Assembly: GCF_000613865.1 (NCBI RefSeq)
Contig: NZ_BAJU01000011.1
Location: 1 to 64,000, forward strand
Source of the DNA: Acetobacter okinawensis JCM 25146
GTDB taxonomy: Bacteria; Pseudomonadota; Alphaproteobacteria; Acetobacterales; Acetobacteraceae
Reading direction: 5' to 3'
Length of the DNA stretch: 64,000 nucleotides
Numbering within the stretch: position 1 is the stretch's first letter; the number at the start of each line of letters is the position of its first letter. Made by a program: the position numbers and the translations under genes. Shown here piece after piece: positions 28,698 to 36,494 of the stretch. Below the pieces are notes generated by a model, which was given only the letters and a program-made list of their open reading frames with translations, was not told the DNA's origin and ran no database searches.

Positions 28698-29715
28698 CGT
28701 TCCAGTCTCCATGTTCGATTTCTGGCACGGCGAGCCGAACCGTGCGGCCCTGCTGTGCAAATTGGTGAAGGGCAGCTTTCAGCGCCTTACGCGCAGCCGG
28801 ATTTCCGGCATCGTTATCAGCCGCCACAATAATTTCGGTAATGGTGTCAGGCAGTTTGACGGCAGCCATGTTGCTTAGGCTGACAGAGGCCAGAACACGG
28901 TATTCCGGGCAGGCGATGGCACAACTCAGGGCTGTTTCTATGCCCTCCGCCAGAATGGTCACATCACCATCCGGAGCCATGCCAAGGGCTGCACCAGAGG
29001 CACCACGCCATAGGCGGATGCACCCACCTGCAAAGCTACCCAGCACCTTTTTAGCATTTGCCAGTTCAGCTTTGCCCCATGCGCCGGAGGGTGCCTGTGC
29101 CAGCCATGTTCTGTGCACCGCAGCCATTTTCCCTGTTGGCCCAACGATTGCGGCCAGCATGGCAGGCAAAGGACGTTGCACCTCCGCACACCACACGGCG
29201 GGATGGAAGCGCAACGCACCCGGCGCACGACCAAGCAAGCGCAGGTCTATGCCACGGCCTTGCAGGTAGTGTTCGACCGGAGAGCCTGCAATGCCGGGCG
29301 CTGCGTCCTGCCACAGCCGCCGGGCCTTGGCCCTGCGCTGCTGTGCTTCCTTGTCCAGTTCAGGACTATTCAGTTTTTCTTGAACCGGAGGGCGCTGGAC
29401 GGGGGCATGTGGCGCGTTGTTCGACAGCCCCAGCCATGTGTTGGCCCATGCCATTGCGTCTTTGCGGTTATGGCTAAACAGGCAGGCGGCCACAAGATCC
29501 AGAGCATCGCCACGCTCCCCACTGGAGAAGTCACACCACAGCCCCCGCCGTGCACCTGTCAGACGCACAGCAAGGCTTTGCCCCGGCTCTCCAGCTAAAG
29601 ACCCTACGCGCCATTCCGCTCCGTCCTTTTTGCCATGCGGCAGCAGTTCAGGTGCTAGGCGCGTAATGTGGTCCGCCAGAAGCCGGGCCAGTTCGGAGGC
29701 GTTAGGCCGCTGCAT
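28654..29715 (-). CDS. Toprim-domain primase-like protein
   Basis: The 353-residue protein has an N-terminal CHC2-like/DUF7146 region (WCDFSSGERGDALDLVAA) without a clear zinc-finger set, a middle part with AVHRTWLA, and a Toprim domain with ILAEGIETALS (the metal-binding Glu) and IIVAADNDAGN (the DxD pair). Such proteins prime replication of plasmids, satellites and mobile elements. It is translated just before and overlaps the DUF927 gene, and together they form a replication module. The start MQRPNASEL is chosen because the preceding codons look unstructured. Confidence 0.85.
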   Translation of the reverse strand: MQRPNASELARLLADHITRLAPELLPHGKKDGAEWRVGSLAGEPGQSLAVRLTGARRGLWCDFSSGERGDALDLVAACLFSHNRKDAMAWANTWLGLSNNAPHAPVQRPPVQEKLNSPELDKEAQQRRAKARRLWQDAAPGIAGSPVEHYLQGRGIDLRLLGRAPGALRFHPAVWCAEVQRPLPAMLAAIVGPTGKMAAVHRTWLAQAPSGAWGKAELANAKKVLGSFAGGCIRLWRGASGAALGMAPDGDVTILAEGIETALSCAIACPEYRVLASVSLSNMAAVKLPDTITEIIVAADNDAGNPAARKALKAALHQFAQQGRTVRLAVPEIEHGDWNDVLRNEPDTGRNRS

Positions 29716-30308
29716 GGTCACACCAGTCTTTGGGGAGAATGGCAACACCACCCTCCGGCTCACAGAAAGCACGGCCAGTGATTAGTTCACGGGCGGCATG
29801 ATCGCGCTTGTCAGCCAGTTCCAGCAGTTCGCCCCAGCCGATCTGCTCCAACCAAAAAAGTGCCTCAGATGAACGGCTATTGCGGCATAGCGCCGCGCGC
29901 AAACGCACCAGCTGCCCGAATGGGAATAAACTCCAGTGCCGCATGTATGGGTCTGTCTTCGTCCACAAGGAGGCTTGAGAATGTGGCATCTGCCTCCAAA
30001 AGCTCAAGGACATAGCGCCAGACTGTTGCCAGCCCGGCAATGGCCATAGGCGAGGGAACAACGGCAAAATCCGTAATGCCATAAGGCCGGAGGGCTTTGA
30101 TTAAGTTCGGCTGTGACATGCTTTCAGGGAGGTATCCCTCAACACCTGCCAAGAAATTGAGCAGCCTAGCAAGCAGATTAGGACCATGAGCATCATAGTC
30201 CGACCACAGCCATGTGCAGGGTGTTTCCTCATACTGCTTTGCAACCTTGGCCATTTTCACGGTCGAGAGCATGGCGCCATGCGTCCACGTTGGCAGGGCA
30301 GTTCTCAT
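29702..30308 (-). CDS. Uncharacterised element protein with a DYDAHG motif (one apparent frameshift)
   Basis: This protein of about 200 residues starts MRTALPTWTHGAM and has a motif LWSDYDAHGPNLLARLL that resembles the DxD-HG signature of Toprim folds in JetD/TopoVI-like proteins, but it is much shorter than those. It then has FAVVPSPMAIAGLATVW and, after the frame break near 29,922-29,924 (a GGG run that seems one base too long), LVRLRAALCRN and ALFWLEQIGWGELLELAD. The overlap with the BRO-type gene upstream (ATGA) and the primase gene downstream (14 bases) shows it belongs to that operon. No function is assigned. Confidence 0.6.
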
Positions 30309-31054
30309 GCTGCATTCCCTTCCAGCATGATGGTGTCGAGGCGAGCAAGGAGAACCTTAAGTTTGGCAACACCTCGGTCAGTAACGACAACCTGAGAGCG
30401 TTCCTTAAGGTGGCCGTCCTCGTCACGGGTTTCGTGATATTTGTGTGTCAGGCAGCCTGCTTTGATCTTGTCGGCTTTGCCTTGCCAACGCCCGGTGCCA
30501 CCAGAGCGGTATATCCAGCCCATTGCCTCCATTTTGCTGAGGAACTGGTTACGGGTTTGTCCGCATAGCTTGGCCGCGTCCGTCAGGGTATGTAGCCCGT
30601 CCATGCAAGTCAGGCTGTGATATGCCTGTGCTTTAGGCGTCAGCACTCTTACGGCATTTTGGCTGGCGAGAATGGCAGCTTCGGCAACGCCCAAGACATG
30701 GCCAATATCAGGCTGTGCGCCAATGCTGTATGTGCCTGTGCGCCGGAGGGCTGGTAGCACCTCTGCTGTAACCCATTTTTTGAACCGCTTGGCTGCTGCT
30801 TTCCGACTGGTCAGGATAAGGGAATACAGGCCGGACTCGTTGATAATGGTCATTTCCTGTGAACCGCCAAGGGTCGTCATAATATGACGGTCCTTTTCAT
30901 CGCTGTCTAAACGATCAGCGGCACGATGCGGCTGGGCAATTTCCAGTACAGCACACACATCAGCATGAACCCACCACGGTAGACCATCACGGGTTAAGAC
31001 ACGGACGGCGTGGCCTTCAAAATCGAAGGCAAAAGGAGCAAGCGCAGTTCTCAT
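30305..31054 (-). CDS. BRO-N/KilAC-type phage antirepressor
   Basis: The 249-residue protein has an N-terminal BRO-N domain (VRVLTRDGLPWWVHADVC, NESGLYSLILTSRK, FKKWVTAEVLPALRRTG) and a C-terminal KilAC/ANT-like domain (LTDAAKLCGQTRNQFLSKM, GWIYRSGGTGRWQGKADK). In phages such proteins counter repressors to trigger lytic or excision programmes, binding DNA. Here it sits between the AlpA-type regulator and the replication genes, in line with control of element induction. The start MRTALAPFAFDF was chosen for agreement with the domain; the next gene starts with the same four residues. Confidence 0.88.
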   Translation of the reverse strand: MRTALAPFAFDFEGHAVRVLTRDGLPWWVHADVCAVLEIAQPHRAADRLDSDEKDRHIMTTLGGSQEMTIINESGLYSLILTSRKAAAKRFKKWVTAEVLPALRRTGTYSIGAQPDIGHVLGVAEAAILASQNAVRVLTPKAQAYHSLTCMDGLHTLTDAAKLCGQTRNQFLSKMEAMGWIYRSGGTGRWQGKADKIKAGCLTHKYHETRDEDGHLKERSQVVVTDRGVAKLKVLLARLDTIMLEGNAA

Positions 31055-31308
31055 GCCACACCTCCGAGTTTTACCGTGGCGTCTGCTGTGCTCCGCACAG
31101 AACGCGAGACGACCCATGTGCGGAGGGCGGACAGGGTATAGCCCACGCGCCTTTCAGAGATTTTTACAAAGATTGGCCCTCCGCCATCTTTGCGCATGTT
31201 TTGCAGAGTCCTGCTTGATAGCCCGAGAAAATCTGCTGCCCATTTTTCTGAATAGACACGGGTTTCATCCAGAATAGGGGCTGCCGGGAATGGTACGCTC
31301 ACCCTCAT
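31051..31308 (-). CDS. AlpA-type helix-turn-helix regulator (excisionase-like)
   Basis: The 85-residue protein has a MerR/AlpA-like winged helix: VYSEKWAADFLGLSSRTLQNMRKDGGGPIFVKIS followed by RVGYTLSALRTWVVSR, written here as SEKWAADFLGLSSRTLQN and GYTLSALRTW. AlpA proteins in P4-type satellites activate the integrase or act as excisionase. It overlaps the antirepressor start by four bases, heading that operon or joined to it. The start MRVSVPFPAAP is chosen over a possible upstream ATG 21 codons earlier because GGTGGGACAATG places a GTGGGA sequence nearby; this is not decisive. Confidence 0.82.
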   Translation of the reverse strand: MRVSVPFPAAPILDETRVYSEKWAADFLGLSSRTLQNMRKDGGGPIFVKISERRVGYTLSALRTWVVSRSVRSTADATVKLGGVA

Positions 31309-31345
31309 TGTCCCACCTTTTTGTTGGTCTTTTAGGCAAAAGGCA

Positions 31346-31981
31346 TCACTTATGACGCCCCCGTTTTGCAACTGGTGCCTGTTTGAGATTGTTTGTGAGA
31401 ACAGAAGCCATTTTAGCCAACTCTATGACCAAGACGTGGTTATGATTGCCACCCTGTAGGTATGTAGCCATTTTGTCTTTAAGACCATCGAGACCCTCCG
31501 CATAAACCGGGTTAATAATGAGCGGAGGGATGCCTGTTCCTACCCAGCCCTCAACTTCTTTGGGGTTTATTGCTGGGTAAAATTCCTGAATGTCGCGGTT
31601 CTGGAACAGTAGATAAACGCGCTTATCGTCCCTTTCGTATTCTGGGAAAGGTGACGGCGGGTTTTCCATAATTGCTCTGTAACGCGCTTTCAGGCTTTCC
31701 CGTGCATGATAGATAAAGAACCCGGTTGCACCCAAGCCAAGGCCTGAGTCCATAATGGTCAGGGCTACAGCCATGAGGAACACTTGGTCCGGTGTAAAGT
31801 GATTGTCCTGCCCTGCTTGTCCTACCCGTTCCTCTGGTAGCAAAGGGATATTCACGGAAACCAGTTTATCAAACCGCCGTCCGAAAATGGCAGGAGGCCG
31901 CTCGCAGGCACCCGACAGCGCCGGATTGCTCAATGTGCGCCATAAGGCATAAAGAGCTTGGCTTTTCTTATAGGTGGCCAC
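31346..31981 (-). CDS. Uncharacterised protein of the element
   Basis: The roughly 211-residue product starts with a GTG at 31,981 preceded at 5 bases by AAAGGAG, the best ribosome site in the region; an ATG 14 codons upstream lacks one. It has an N-terminal helix SQALYALWRTLSNPAL, a hydrophobic stretch FLMAVALTIMDSGLGLGATGFF that may be membrane-associated or buried, and a C-terminal NHNHVLVIELAKMASVLTNNL. No family is recognised. Its place between the AlpA-type gene and the small exported-protein genes suggests it is part of the element's leftward operon. Confidence 0.6.
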   Translation of the reverse strand: MATYKKSQALYALWRTLSNPALSGACERPPAIFGRRFDKLVSVNIPLLPEERVGQAGQDNHFTPDQVFLMAVALTIMDSGLGLGATGFFIYHARESLKARYRAIMENPPSPFPEYERDDKRVYLLFQNRDIQEFYPAINPKEVEGWVGTGIPPLIINPVYAEGLDGLKDKMATYLQGGNHNHVLVIELAKMASVLTNNLKQAPVAKRGRHK

Positions 31982-32035
31982 GGCGACTCCTTTCTGTTCA
32001 CCGGGGCATAAAAGCACATCCATTTTATTTGTCCA

Positions 32036-32494
32036 TCAAAATTGTTGGTGTTTGGATGTATTGCTATTTTCGACCACCCCCAGCAGGTCACGGCAGAGCG
32101 ACCACGCAAGGTATTCCGGAGCGCCGGGGCTGACTGTGCCGTTGCGGTTAAGGGGCATGGCGGTAAGGGCCAGTCGGGCTTTGGCCTGTAGCCCTGCCAG
32201 CGTATGGGCTTGCAGGCTCCCGGCCTCATCCCATTTATCGGACAGGGCATCTGCTAGAGCGAGTTCCTGAGCTTCCACATGCGGCGGTATATCAACTGTA
32301 TGGCTCCATGCCTCGGATAGCTGGCAAAAGGCTGTATCGGCCTCCAGCCCGGCCTGAACCACCCGCAGCAATTCCGCATCATCTGGCGTGGCATAGGCGG
32401 CCAGAGCGGGGGTAGCACTACCGGCAAGGGCCAGAACCCCGGCCAGTGCTGTGCGGCGGGATAGGCCGGTTTGTGTGGGGTGTGGCTTGCTCAT
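32036..32494 (-). CDS. Putative Tat-exported protein of the element (first of two similar)
   Basis: The 152-residue protein opens with a twin-arginine-like signal: TGLSRRTALAGVLALAGS with cleavage near ALAA. The mature part is helical and Ala/Leu-rich (AELLRVVQAGLEADTAFCQL, EAQELALADALSDKWDEAG). It shares the TGLSRRxALA leader and general layout with the gene immediately upstream, so the two look like diverged tandem paralogues. The ATG overlaps the end of that gene by four bases. No known family is recognised. Confidence 0.6.
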   Translation of the reverse strand: MSKPHPTQTGLSRRTALAGVLALAGSATPALAAYATPDDAELLRVVQAGLEADTAFCQLSEAWSHTVDIPPHVEAQELALADALSDKWDEAGSLQAHTLAGLQAKARLALTAMPLNRNGTVSPGAPEYLAWSLCRDLLGVVENSNTSKHQQF

Positions 32495-32925
32495 GCTGCC
32501 AGCCCTCCGGCCAGATCATCCAGCAGGCTCAGGACCAGCCGGATCTCCTCACATTCTATGCCTAGGTCAAAGTCTGCAAAGGCAGTGGGGAGGATTGCCC
32601 GCAGGATGGCGGCCTTGCCCTGCTGGCCTGCTGGGGTGTTGGCAAGCTGGCTTAGAATATCCACTTCTTGCCCGCACAGCTTGGCTAGATCCGCCTCAAA
32701 CCGTTTTTGCTCTGGCGAGCCGTAGGGTAACTCCGGGTCTGTATCCATTGCCCTAATGCGGTCATGCACCCGCCAGAACGCGGCACAGAGAGCCAGAGCG
32801 GCGCTATCCTCATTGGTAGTAGTAGCACAGGCCATAACGGGCATGGCGGCCACTGTGGCAGCCAATACGGAGGCAAGAGCACCACGGCGGGACAGGCCCG
32901 TGGGGGCAGTCTGCATCTGGTTCAT
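32491..32925 (-). CDS. Putative Tat-exported protein of the element (second of two similar)
   Basis: The 144-residue product begins MNQMQTAPTGLSRRGALAS with a twin-arginine-like leader and a hydrophobic core VLAATVAAMPVMACA; the Cys after VMA could even be a lipobox. The mature region ALCAAFWRVHDRIRAMDTDPEL has YGSPEQKRFEADLAKL helical character and resembles its downstream neighbour in size and composition. Start and stop overlap the neighbours by ATGA on both sides. Function unknown. Confidence 0.6.
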   Translation of the reverse strand: MNQMQTAPTGLSRRGALASVLAATVAAMPVMACATTTNEDSAALALCAAFWRVHDRIRAMDTDPELPYGSPEQKRFEADLAKLCGQEVDILSQLANTPAGQQGKAAILRAILPTAFADFDLGIECEEIRLVLSLLDDLAGGLAA

Positions 32926-33167
32926 TCTGCCACCTCCGGGCTGGGGAGCAGGCAGGCCATGTAAAGCTTGGCGGGTTTGCGTTGGGGCTGCGTGTGGTGT
33001 GCCTGTTGGCCGGAGGGGGCTTGCAGGTGTTCGGGGTGCAGAGCGCCAGCCAGAGCCAGCACACAAAGGCCAGCCGCGCCAATGGCGGCCAGAGCATCGC
33101 CATGCAGGCGAGCAAGGGTAAGCACTGCCAAGCATTTGCCGGGCATGGTATAGGCGTGGTTAGCCAT
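32922..33167 (-). CDS. Small hypothetical protein with one hydrophobic segment
   Basis: The 81-residue frame (MANHAYTMPGKCLAVLTLAR ...) has a hydrophobic segment DALAAIGAAGLCVLALAGAL near residues 24-43 and a polar His/Gln-rich tail. Its ATGA overlap with the next gene and the upstream GGAGACGG sequence before the ATG support expression as the first gene of the leftward small-protein operon. It may be a single-pass membrane protein. The function is unknown. Confidence 0.5.
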   Translation of the reverse strand: MANHAYTMPGKCLAVLTLARLHGDALAAIGAAGLCVLALAGALHPEHLQAPSGQQAHHTQPQRKPAKLYMACLLPSPEVAE

Positions 33168-33200
33168 TACCGTCTCCTGATACGAGCGGTTGTGGTTAGG

Positions 33201-33252
33201 CCGGATGGAAAGGGTGCAAGCTTTTCATCCGGTCGGTTGCCTCACTAGGCAA
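33201..33252. promoter_or_regulatory. Operator-like inverted repeats between divergent genes
   Basis: CCGGATG (33,201-33,207) pairs with CATCCGG (33,226-33,232), and TTGCCT-CACT-AGGCAA (33,237-33,252) is a perfect inverted repeat ending 11 bases before the XRE gene. They lie in the divergent promoter region and are candidate binding sites for that regulator. Confidence 0.5.
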
Positions 33253-33263
33253 GTTAAGCCAAT

Positions 33264-33557
33264 ATGGTTGAATATAACTACGAGATCAACCAAAAAGGCT
33301 ATAGTTTGTCAGGATTGGCTTTAACCCCGGCCCAATGCCGTGCCGCCCGTGCTTTGATTGAATGGAGCCAAGAGGCTCTATCCAACGCGGCGAATGTATC
33401 TCGGCATACGGTCAAGGATTTTGAGCGTGGAGTGCGCACTCCTTATCCGAACAATATGGCGGCTATCCGCTCAGCACTAGAAGGCGCTGGCGTCCAGTTT
33501 ATTCCGGAGAATGGCGGTGGGGTCGGGGTAAGGCTGATAAAGGGGATCAAGGCTTGA
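33264..33557 (+). CDS. XRE-family transcriptional regulator
   Basis: The 97-residue protein has an N-terminal leader and a lambda-repressor-like helix-turn-helix, LTPAQCRAARALIEWSQEAL followed by ANVSRHTVKDFERGVRTPYP, and a C-terminal VQFIPENGGGVGVRL often seen in small XRE regulators of alphaproteobacteria. No Shine-Dalgarno sequence is clear before the ATG, and a perfect inverted repeat lies just upstream, so it may be leaderless and autoregulated. It divides the leftward backbone from the rightward AT-rich cassette. Confidence 0.82.
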   Translation: MVEYNYEINQKGYSLSGLALTPAQCRAARALIEWSQEALSNAANVSRHTVKDFERGVRTPYPNNMAAIRSALEGAGVQFIPENGGGVGVRLIKGIKA

Positions 33558-33620
33558 AAATTCCGGTCGTCGATTTGTACGACTGTGCGTTTTTAAACAG
33601 TAATTTGAGGGATTACAAAG

Positions 33621-34505
33621 GTGAAAATAATAGCATTTAAAGTCCATGAGCGCTCTGATATATCACTGGATGACGTACTCAATTATATAAAAATACTTCC
33701 GTATGAAGAACGCTTTTTTCAAACATCGAATGGTAGCGTACGCCTTGAGAAGGCTGTTTGCAGCCGATCGGGAAATTGGTACCTAGATTTTACAAAAATA
33801 CGCACATCTGGTCCTGGAAAAACACCACTCGCCGCTCCAATAGAAGATTTTGAATTAAATGATGGAGATGGCTTTGGAGAGGAGACCGCTGTATATTATG
33901 ATAAAGAACTGTCAGTCATTATCATGCAATACAATCATTATGGACCGAGATCTCCAAGTATATCATCTTATCTATATGCATTTTCTAGGAAAATATCCAA
34001 AAAGCCGGTGAATATTGATAAAAATGAAGAAAAAGATGGATTTAATTTAGTTCCGATAATGAAGCCTGATGCCCGAGACAAACTACAACATATGAGATTA
34101 GCTAGATCTATTGTGTTTTCTATACATATTCCCGGAATAAACACAGATGAAATCAATCAAAATCAATCGCTAGGCAAAATTCTTGATAACCCCCTAGTAG
34201 CTCAAGCCGAAACTCTAAAAGTTGAAATTAAAGCTTCCAAAAAAAGAGATGCCTCTTTACCGTTACCATTGATAAAGGACGCGGTCAGAAGCTTATTAGG
34301 TGAACGAGCTAATTTAACGGAGCTCAAAATAATTGCTCGTGAAGATGAAGAAGCTCCTGCTGCACCTATAGATTTTCTTGAAGCACGATTGCAAGTGGAT
34401 GTTCCTTTAGTTTTGAATGGCGCGCAACGTTATCCACTTGAAGAAAGATGGGAAGCTCTTCAACGTACCTTTCAGTCTTGGCGTGAGCGTGAGTTATTGA
34501 GGTAG
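33621..34505 (+). CDS. DUF6731-like protein, possible defence component
   Basis: The 294-residue cytoplasmic protein begins MKIIAFKVHERSDISLDDV and has YLDFTKIRTSGPGK, GDGFGEETAVYYD and SVIIMQYNHYGPRSPSIS, a pattern I associate with the DUF6731 family; this is from memory. The family's activity is unknown. The DNA is much more AT-rich than its surroundings (17 G/C in bases 33,961-34,020), a sign of recent transfer. It is followed after four bases by a small membrane protein gene with GAGG before its ATG, so the two form one operon, a layout like two-gene abortive-infection systems. The start could also be nearby, but ATTTGAGGGATT upstream fits. Confidence 0.6.
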   Translation: MKIIAFKVHERSDISLDDVLNYIKILPYEERFFQTSNGSVRLEKAVCSRSGNWYLDFTKIRTSGPGKTPLAAPIEDFELNDGDGFGEETAVYYDKELSVIIMQYNHYGPRSPSISSYLYAFSRKISKKPVNIDKNEEKDGFNLVPIMKPDARDKLQHMRLARSIVFSIHIPGINTDEINQNQSLGKILDNPLVAQAETLKVEIKASKKRDASLPLPLIKDAVRSLLGERANLTELKIIAREDEEAPAAPIDFLEARLQVDVPLVLNGAQRYPLEERWEALQRTFQSWRERELLR

Positions 34506-34509
34506 AATT

Positions 34510-34952
34510 ATGCTAGGTCTATTCTGGGAGCGTTGGGAGGCATGGGTCGTTTCGCTTATTACGGCTACCATATGGTATTATTTTAAAATCAGCTTTCCAC
34601 AAGACCCCTCGGGCTTGTTAGGTGCGTCCGCTACATTAGCTGCTGTTTTTGCAGGTTTCTTGGGTGTTGCTCAGGGGCTAATTTTAACCATGAAAGACAG
34701 CGAAGCTTACAAAATTTTAAAAGAAAATAATCTACTTTCTAGGCTGTTTTCTTATTTAAGAAGCGGGATATCGTCGTCTGTTTTTCTTGCGGTATTATCT
34801 GTTGTTGGTTTTTTTTGGTGACACCAAATTCTGATATAAAATCACAATATAAAACAATTTATGAAGCAATGTGGGCATTTTCTAGTATGTTTTCATTTCT
34901 GTCGTATCATAGAATTACAAAAATAATGTTTAAACTATTGCGTCATGTTTGA
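34510..34952 (+). CDS. Small membrane protein paired with the DUF6731-like gene (one apparent frameshift)
   Basis: The product is about 147 residues: a first hydrophobic helix WVVSLITATIWYYFKI, a second GASATLAAVFAGFLGVAQGL, a polar loop KDSEAYKILKENN, and a third SSVFLAVLSVVGFF. The frame stops at 34,821 just after an eight-T run (34,809-34,816); one more T gives FFLVTPNSDIKSQYKTIYEA and continues to 34,952. Such small multi-pass proteins act as membrane effectors in several defence systems, but nothing here proves that. AT-rich like its partner gene. Confidence 0.55.
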
Positions 34953-34971
34953 TTTTATTTTGTAATTTAAT

Positions 34972-36296
34972 TTACAAATATTTATTCCCTGCCGTGGGTT
35001 CGATTCCTACTCCGGAAGCCACACCCAGCACATGCCCGGCCCACGCATCCAGCGCCGCCGCCCGTTCTGTTAGGAACTCATGGCGCTGGTAAACGGCTGC
35101 AACGCCTTTAATGGTGCCCTCCGTATGGTTCAGCACTCTATCGGCCACATGGGGGCCAATCCCTAACCGGGCCATGACGGTCACACCCGTGCGGCGGAGG
35201 TCATGCAACCGCCACCCCACCGTAGCTTGCAGGGTGGAGGGGCTTTTTTCCCGCTTTTTTTGCCCACTGGTGGCCTGCTCGGCCCGTTCACGCATAATCA
35301 GGCTTCCAGCCGTGCCACGGCAGCCGAGAAGCCGGAAATGGGCGTTCTACCTGTGCAGGTAAACACCAAGGGCGATATGGCCCCGGTCTTTGGGTCGGTC
35401 TGCCGGTGTAACCCTGCCAGCACATGCCGGGCCGGTTCGGACAGGTGGACAATATGGGCTTTGCCGTTTTTGGCCCGTTCGGCCGGAATGGTCCAGGTTG
35501 AAAGGTCGGGGGCTATCTCGCTCCATTGCATCCCCGCTACCTCATTCCTGCGCTGGAGGGTTAATGCCAGCAGGCGAAAGAACGGGCCGAACGGGTAAGG
35601 CAGCAGGCCGGAAGCTCGCCAGAACTCCCCCAACTCCGCATCGGACAACACCCGGTCGCGGGAGACTTCGCGGCCTTCCACAATCGCGGCAGAGAATGGG
35701 TTGTCTGGCACCAGTCCGCGTTTGACCGCCCAGCCATACATGGCGCGGCCATAGGCATGGAGTCGGCGGGCTGTGGTCGGGTGGTCCTCAGCTATTTCAT
35801 CCAACCGGGCCTGCACCTCCGCTTGCGTAATGGCGTGGGCTGCACGGCCAAGCAGGTGGGGCAGGGCGTAGCGTATGCGCTGTGGGGCATCGCGCCGGTA
35901 GCTGGCCGCCCGGTCGCGTAATGCTCCGGCAAGCCAGCGGTCTATCAGCACATCCAGCGTTAAGGCATTGGCGGCAGCTTGTGCGGCCTGCTCGGCCACC
36001 TGCGCCTGATACTCCTGCACCTGTGCCTTTTTATCGCCAGCAGGGTCTCCGCCCGCCATAACGCGGCCCCGTGCGGCTTCGGCCAGTTTGCGGGCCTGTG
36101 CCAGTGTTAAGGCTCCATACTGCCCCAGCACCAGCCGTTTAGGCTTACCGGCAAAGCGGTAGTTGAACAGGAAAGTCTTGGTGCCGGTGGCGTTTACCCG
36201 CACGGCAAAGCCTTTCACCTCGCTATCGGTAAACATCACGTCCCGCTTACCCGGCGGGCAGGTGAGGGCGTCTATTCCCGATTTTGTCAGCTTCAT
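34972..36296 (-). CDS. int: Tyrosine-type integrase of the element (one apparent frameshift)
   Basis: About 441 residues with an N-terminal DUF4102 arm-binding domain (MKLTKSGIDALTCPPGK, GFAVRVNATGTKTFLFNYR), a core-binding domain, and a catalytic domain with LTLQRRNEVAGMQW (first Arg), then HDLRRTGVTVMARLG (HxxR) and LNHTEGTIKGVAAVYQRH (His/Trp position and the Tyr nucleophile). The frame breaks near 35,302; one extra base joins VARLEA to LIMRERAEQ. The 5' end lies 350 bases from attR and its promoter region is full of 9-bp repeats. The 3' end overlaps a tRNA-like fragment at 34,994-35,021. Confidence 0.92.
34994..35021 (+). other. tRNA 3' fragment (T arm, acceptor strand, CCA) within the integrase 3' end
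   Basis: GTGGG-TTCGATT-CCTAC forms a canonical 5-7-5 T arm, followed by exactly seven acceptor bases TCCGGAA, a discriminator G and CCA. The spacing is that of a real tRNA end, yet no tRNA body precedes it. It differs from tRNA-Lys and so may mark another attachment site, for instance for a tRNA-Asn-type gene with discriminator G. Confidence 0.65.
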
Positions 36297-36494
36297 GCGG
36301 CCCCTCCGGGGCATCTGTCACACCTGCTACACCTCACGAACTGGTGAGGTGTAGCAGTCTGAGAGCAAAAAAACTCAATAAAATCAATATAATATATATG
36401 AGTGTTACACCTGATACACCTATTACACCGCATTTGGTGTAACCCGGCCCGAATTTTTGGCACCTGTCCCCCTCCTGCACCCGCTGATGCCGTT
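36297..36494. repeat. Right-end 9-bp repeats and hairpin upstream of int
   Basis: Inverted relative to the left end, TGTTACACC, TGATACACC and TATTACACC stand in tandem at 36,403-36,429; TGTCACACC and TGCTACACC at 36,316-36,333; direct copies GGTGTAGCA at 36,348-36,356 and GGTGTAACC at 36,436-36,444. TGCTACACCTCAC (36,325-36,337) and its complement (36,344-36,356) form a 13-bp hairpin 30 bases before int. An AT-rich stretch 36,367-36,400 may be the int promoter. Confidence 0.8.
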
